A DNA stretch of 64,000 bases from Sycobia sp. Sy_11 (taxonomy: Eukaryota; Arthropoda; Insecta; Hymenoptera; Epichrysomallidae). The DNA lies in contig JACCIC010000359.1 of the NCBI GenBank assembly GCA_018907035.1, forward strand, positions 1 through 64,000, in the 5' to 3' direction. Below, piece by piece: positions 59,991 to 64,000 of the stretch; the first letter of the stretch is position 1; every line of letters starts with the position of its first letter. The position numbers were made by a program, and so were the translations under genes. Under the pieces are notes generated by a model that saw only the letters and a list, made by a program, of their open reading frames with translations, ran no database searches and was not told the origin of the DNA.

Positions 59991-60254
59991 GCTGGTCTTT
60001 TGAGGAGCGCCTCGCCACCAGGATCACGTTTACTTAAGGATAGGTAAAGTTATTAGCCGTCTGTCTTTTGAGGAGCGCCTCGCAACAGAGATCAAGCTAA
60101 TAACTTCGGAGAAATTGGTAAATGTAAGGATAAGTAAACTGCTGGTCTTTTGAGGAGCGCCTCGCAACCAGGATCACGTTTACTTAGGAAAGGTAAATTA
60201 TTAACCGTCTGTCTTTTGAGGAGCGCCTCGCAACAGAGATCAAGTTAATAATTT
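59991..60254. repeat. four tandem covarying hairpins
   Basis: Two alternating hairpin types, A and B, repeat with a dimer period of about 150 bases. All four share CTTTTGAGGAGCGCCTCGC with an apical GAGG-AGCG-CCTC stem-loop, and GATCA on the 3' side of the middle stem. The middle stem is CTGGT/ACCAG in A and TCTGT/ACAGA in B. Outer stems are: B1 AAGTTATTAGC/GCTAATAACTT (60047-60057 and 60096-60106), A2 TAAGTAAAC/GTTTACTTA (60131-60139 and 60178-60186), and B2 AAATTATTAAC/GTTAATAATTT (60195-60205 and 60244-60254). A1 lacks a paired 5' outer arm. B1 and B2 differ at two pairs and both are compensated. No known family is recognised. Confidence 0.8.
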
Positions 60255-60782
60255 CGGAGAGGAAAAAAGTCAGGATTAAATTGAGCTCTGGAAAAGGTTT
60301 AAGCTCCGGGAGGAGTTCGTGTGAAACAACTTCGGGGCAGTTGGTTCACCGGGCGAACTGCCGATTTTGCCTTTTGCGGGCGCTTTTATAGTAAAATAAT
60401 CGGATAATTCCGTCGCCGCTCGTTTAATTTCGGACGAGGCGCAGAATTATAATAATTATATTAATAATAATAATTATAATAATAACGATAATAATCAATA
60501 ATAATTATAATATTCAATAATAATTATAACAATTATTATTTTATATTTCGTTATTATTTGCAGCCGGTGTGCTGCGCACAATAATAATACACATATACAC
60601 AAGTTTAAATATTTATATACATATATTTATATATTATGTGTACATTAAATCATTTGTTTTAGTTAATTTAATTAAATACAGCGGGTGCATTCGTTTTCGG
60701 ACACCCGTTGTATATGCTGGTATTCGCGCGTTCGCTACATTCGTTGCGGCTCAGGCTGCTCAGTGAGAGCGTGTAATAGTGT

Positions 60783-61160
60783 GCGTGCGGCATGTATTAG
60801 AGGGGATAGCGGCCGCCGGTCTAATACATTGAACGCGCGTTCTCTTGCCGCGCGCAGTGTATCCCCTCTACGGCATACGCTGTTACTTAACTTAGTGGTA
60901 GAGAGAGAGAGACTAGATATCGCGTTCTCTCTCTACTTGTTCGAGTTTCGGCAGTTGCGACGACTACCTTCTTCAGTAGTCGTCGCGACCTTTGCCCGGT
61001 TTTCGGTGTTTATTCGGTGTATACGCGAGTCTTAATTTAATAATTATAGAAATAATATGTTTAATATATTACTTCTAATAATATTCGATATTCTTTCTTG
61101 TGAAGTTTATACATCTAATTCCGTATATGTATTGTAAAATACATCCACCAAATTAGATGT
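60783..61160. other. cluster of further hairpins in CpG-rich sequence
   Basis: Perfect pairs are: ATGTATTAG/CTAATACAT (60792-60800 and 60821-60829), TAGAGGGGATA/TATCCCCTCTA (60798-60808 and 60860-60870), GTAGAGAGAGA/TCTCTCTCTAC (from 60898, and 60926-60936), GCGACGACTAC/GTAGTCGTCGC (60957-60967 and 60976-60986), and ACATCTAATT/AATTAGATGT (61111-61120 and 61151-61160) with ATGTATT/AATACAT nested inside. An open frame at 60685-61035 crosses them but shows no domain. It may be a non-coding RNA or a retroelement leader. Confidence 0.6.
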
Positions 61161-61646
61161 AATACTATCTTAAATTTTAACGCGTATAATAAATCCTTTG
61201 TTCGAAGTAAATTTGCGCGGCCATGTTTTTGGCCGTCGCAATTTTATTCCCCTTTTATACTTTATCTTTTACATTATTCTACAAAATTTTTTTTGATATA
61301 TATTATATATATATATATCAAAAAAAAATTTTCCTCCCCATTCGATCTTCGCATTTGCCCATAGCAGTATGTCTGTGAACGAGAGAAAACCTAAGGAAAG
61401 AAAACCCAGTGGGAAAAAATCTCTATAGGAAAACCTCATTCGAAGATACGTGGGGTTCACATGATTCTTTGTATCGCAACTTACTCTACTTACATTAATA
61501 CGTGTTAAAATTTTTATGCGAAATTCGATATCTGGAAATTATGGAAATAAGAAATTTACTTTTATTGTTTCGTCTAATTCTGAAAAATTCGCGTGAGTTG
61601 AGAATTTATTTTTATGGCTTTGCAGAAATTTTGTTTTTCTTTTGTC

Positions 61647-62340
61647 TCATCGATAGTGGTCAGCACTGGTTCTGGTTCGGGTTCCGGCTCTAGCTCTGGT
61701 TGAGCGATCATTTCGTAACTGTTTCCTGCCTCTTGTTTCAAATATTAGTTCTTGTGTAAGTGAATAAAGCGTCTTTGTGGATATACTCTCATTATCGGAA
61801 TTATTATTTAAAAATTCATTTGCTTCATTATCTATGTATAACAATTCTTCGTTCAACCTTTGTTGTTCACCGTTTATTTCGCTCTGGTCGCTCTGACTAT
61901 CGGTAGATGCGTTCACGAGTAACGAGTCTACCATATGATCTATTCATCCTTCTTCCATTTCCGCGGCTGAACTTTTGCGAAGCATCTCTGGTGATACAAA
62001 TTCAATCGGTTGATCATGTGTATGAAGAAACTCTAGTCGTTTCATTTCGTAGCTTAGTGTTACTCGGACGTCGCTTAAATATCGTGCCTCCAAAATACCA
62101 GAATACGGTATTGGAAAATGATCAGAGACGACATGGAAACTAGAGATTCCTCCCAAAACTTTTAAAGTTCCTAGGGTGGAAAATTCTTCTGAGCTTATTC
62201 CCCTCAAGAGTCCTTCCCCAAGTCTGGGCATATTCGCCCTTCCGTACACATCAAGTTTATTCGAAGAACACACGCAATTTTTAAACATACGCATGTGTGC
62301 TTCGATGTCACCTGGCTTTATTTCGAGCCTGGAGTTTCCT
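61647..62340 (-). pseudogene. gypsy-like retroelement protein fragment
   Basis: Read on the minus strand from about 62340 the frame contains LEIKPGDIEAH, CSSNKLDVYGRANMPRLG and, near 62110, HVVSDHFPIPYSGILEARYL. The last is close to the HVV-x-D-F-P-I-P-x-D-G-I-L-G block after the flap of Ty3/gypsy proteases. The frame stops at 61944, and a second open piece (61934-61647) is acidic and Ser/Asn-rich. No reverse transcriptase follows on this side. It belongs to a different gypsy lineage from 49985-53448. Confidence 0.5.
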
Positions 62341-62665
62341 CCACTAGCTCAAAGATGTTGAACAATTGAATAACAATAATGTTAACTATTCTCGGTAATT
62401 TTACGTTAGTGTTACCTAAGCTTGATTAAATAGACCAGAGTCCAAAGCTCTACTTGAATACGAGTTTCCTTTCTTTCAAAAGGAAAATCGTATTCGCCTC
62501 GGCCTGCCGACCTAATTCCCTAACAGAGACAATATGTGAATGTGTACCTTCGTGTGTAAAAAAAAAGAGAGGGGCATGTACGGTCCTTCCATGTAGGAGG
62601 ACCAGCCACTTCCCCGGTTTTGTGGAAATAACAAGACAGAAAAGAGAGAATAAAAAATAATATAT
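62222..62665 (-). repeat. 440-bp dispersed repeat, copy 2
   Basis: It is the partner of 58466-58905. Here it continues into the gypsy-like protein frame below 62222, which shows how the repeat sits in its parent element. The upstream side is cut by an (AT)n tract at 62696-62748. Confidence 0.75.
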
Positions 62666-62697
62666 ATGTTTGTGTGTGTGTGTTCGTATATATATAC

Positions 62698-62751
<54 letters not shown>

Positions 62752-62831
62752 CTATACGTATATGTGGATAAATACGCAAATTCTGGGAGATTTCGTGCAC
62801 AAACTCATATGTTCTGGGACCTGACCGCATT

Positions 62832-63035
62832 TTCTGGTAAGTCCCAGAACTGCCCTGCACAAGACAGTATATTCTGGTACTTCCCAGAATATACTATAAT
62901 ATGCTTTTTGCACGTTTGGAAGTCCTAGAAAGTACGCATTTTTTAGTTTTGGTATTTTCTGGGATGCCCAGAACCGCATATAGAATTCTGGGATGCCCAA
63001 GTATCATTAGCCGTATTTTCTGATCAGTCCCAGAA
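62832..63035. repeat. cluster of TTCTGG...CCCAGAA near-palindromes
   Basis: Four copies: TTCTGGTAAGTCCCAGAA (62832-62849), TTCTGGTACTTCCCAGAA (62872-62889), TTCTGGGATGCCCAGAA (62957-62973) and TTCTGATCAGTCCCAGAA (63018-63035). Half-copies lie near 62779, 62812, 62986, 63108 and 63166. The core TTCCCAGAA fits the STAT site TTCN3GAA, but the spacing varies and an origin by repeat decay is as likely. Confidence 0.6.
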
Positions 63036-63595
63036 ATTATATAAATATATTATAGGATATTCAGGGAATTTCTGTACAAATTATTGCATTTTTTCGTACT
63101 TTCTGGTAATTGATTTCGGTTTTATATAGATCTCATAAATTACATTTTCTTTCCTTTTGGTACTTTCTGGGATGTCCAAAAGAACAAATTATACTTTCCA
63201 GAAAGCAATTATTTTGAAATTGAATTAAATTTTTGTGCGAGGTCATAATTTGTCATAACGCAATGAATCTTAAATATTCGATCATCACATAATAATGCAT
63301 ATAATTTAATAATTCCAAATTAAGAGACGTTAAAAAAATTAATTTGTAAATAATATCGTAATGCAAGTTAAGTGAGGTTTCTTTATAAACTAAAATCAAT
63401 AAAAATCAATTTGAAACAATTGGAACGAGTGTTAAAAATGAAGATTATAATAAATTCATAATTTTTTTATAAATACAGATATCAAAGGAGCATACATTTA
63501 TTTATTTAAAGTAAATCTTAAATTGAATAAATAACTTTTTATCGGCATTATTTTTGTTTTAAAATTCTATTTTATGTTTGTTTAAAATTTGACTA

Positions 63596-63957
63596 GATTT
63601 TGAAATAATTATAGCGTCAATACTAAACTATCTGTCTATAGTCTATCGATTCGTACATTTGCCATCGATGTTGATACAAACCAAATTTTTTACATCTTAT
63701 ACTATGAAGAGTTCAGAAAAACTGCGATTTTGAAACAAAGCATCGGGTATGAAAATAATGAAAATGAAATTTTGTTTATTACACATTTTCACATTTTGAT
63801 TAAATATTTTAAAAATAAGGTTTTCATATCAAGGAGCGTGCTCATACTCCGAAGGCAAGTGTGCGTACTACAGCCGGCGTACGACCGTGTTTTTAGTATA
63901 TACTTTGATAATGGGTTGGGAGATTTTGAAATAATTATAGCGTCAATATTAAACTAT
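63596..63957. repeat. 36-base direct repeat, 326 bases apart
   Basis: A 36-base word starting GATTTTGAAATAATTATAGC occurs at 63596-63631 and 63922-63957 with one mismatch. Between them lies AT-rich DNA with a GC-richer patch (63832-63890). The right copy is near the window edge, so a larger repeat may continue outside. Confidence 0.7.
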
Positions 63958-64000
63958 GATATTACTTCTTATTGCTTAATATAAAGCTATTCTGTTAGAC

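Noticed and set aside
59991..60254. CRISPR-like array
   Set aside because: Repeats are regularly spaced, but the spacers form the paired stems and alternate between two types. The genome is eukaryotic and no cas genes are present.
59991..60254. Tandem hammerhead ribozymes (retrozyme-like)
   Set aside because: No CTGANGA and GAAA core in any unit on either strand.
60685..61035. Open frame across the hairpin cluster
   Set aside because: It is Ser/Arg/Leu-rich from CpG and GA sequence, with no domain. The inverted repeats are a better explanation of the sequence.
58466..62665. The 440-bp copies as a bona fide LTR pair
   Set aside because: Ends are not TG...CA, and the right copy runs in frame into a protein-coding segment, which an LTR border should interrupt.

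Overview
The window looks like AT-rich insect nuclear DNA, probably from a hymenopteran such as an ant (inference). The evidence is intron-split coding pieces with GT/AG borders, long AT and ATT microsatellites, many mariner transposons, R1-clade non-LTR retrotransposons and a piggyBac-like element. I see no bacterial operon, CRISPR array or rRNA gene. Almost everything recognisable is mobile DNA, and every transposase or polymerase I could read is broken.

Layout. 1-6 kb: mostly AT-rich spacer, with a possible small two-exon gene (421-816) and a complete solo LTR (1749-3077, minus). 6.0-6.9 kb: an unexplained CpG-rich block ending in a perfect hairpin. 7.1-21.9 kb: three R1-clade retrotransposons head to tail (E1, E2, E3). 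E1 and E3 are one family and E2 a related one. The junctions between them, and the left edge of E1, are (ATT)n tracts, which suggests microsatellite-targeted insertion. E1 and E2 carry a histone-mRNA-like stem-loop in the 3' UTR. 22-28 kb: a firefly-luciferase-like / acyl-CoA synthetase gene in at least seven exons with several lesions and two mariners in its introns. 29-31 kb: a tRNA-derived SINE and one orphan exon. 31.7-45.0 kb: a chymotrypsin-fold serine protease homologue on the minus strand. Its last exon appears to lie about 12 kb from the others, across an intron filled by three mariners, a MITE and an LTR copy. 45-54.7 kb: a mariner fragment, a second SINE copy, and a decayed Ty3/gypsy pol cut by another mariner. 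55.1-57.3 kb: a piggyBac-like element with TTAA ends and inverted repeats of about 335 bp. 57.5-64 kb: a third LTR copy, two copies of a 440-bp repeat (one running into a gypsy-like protease-region ORF), and a hairpin-rich stretch.

The most unusual structure is at 59991-60254. Four tandem hairpins keep identical loop sequences while their stems differ by compensatory base changes. That pattern is expected of a structured RNA or cruciform motif, and I cannot assign it to a known family. No active gene network can be read here. The two host genes that can be recognised, luciferase-like and protease-like, are probably pseudogenes or damaged by assembly errors.
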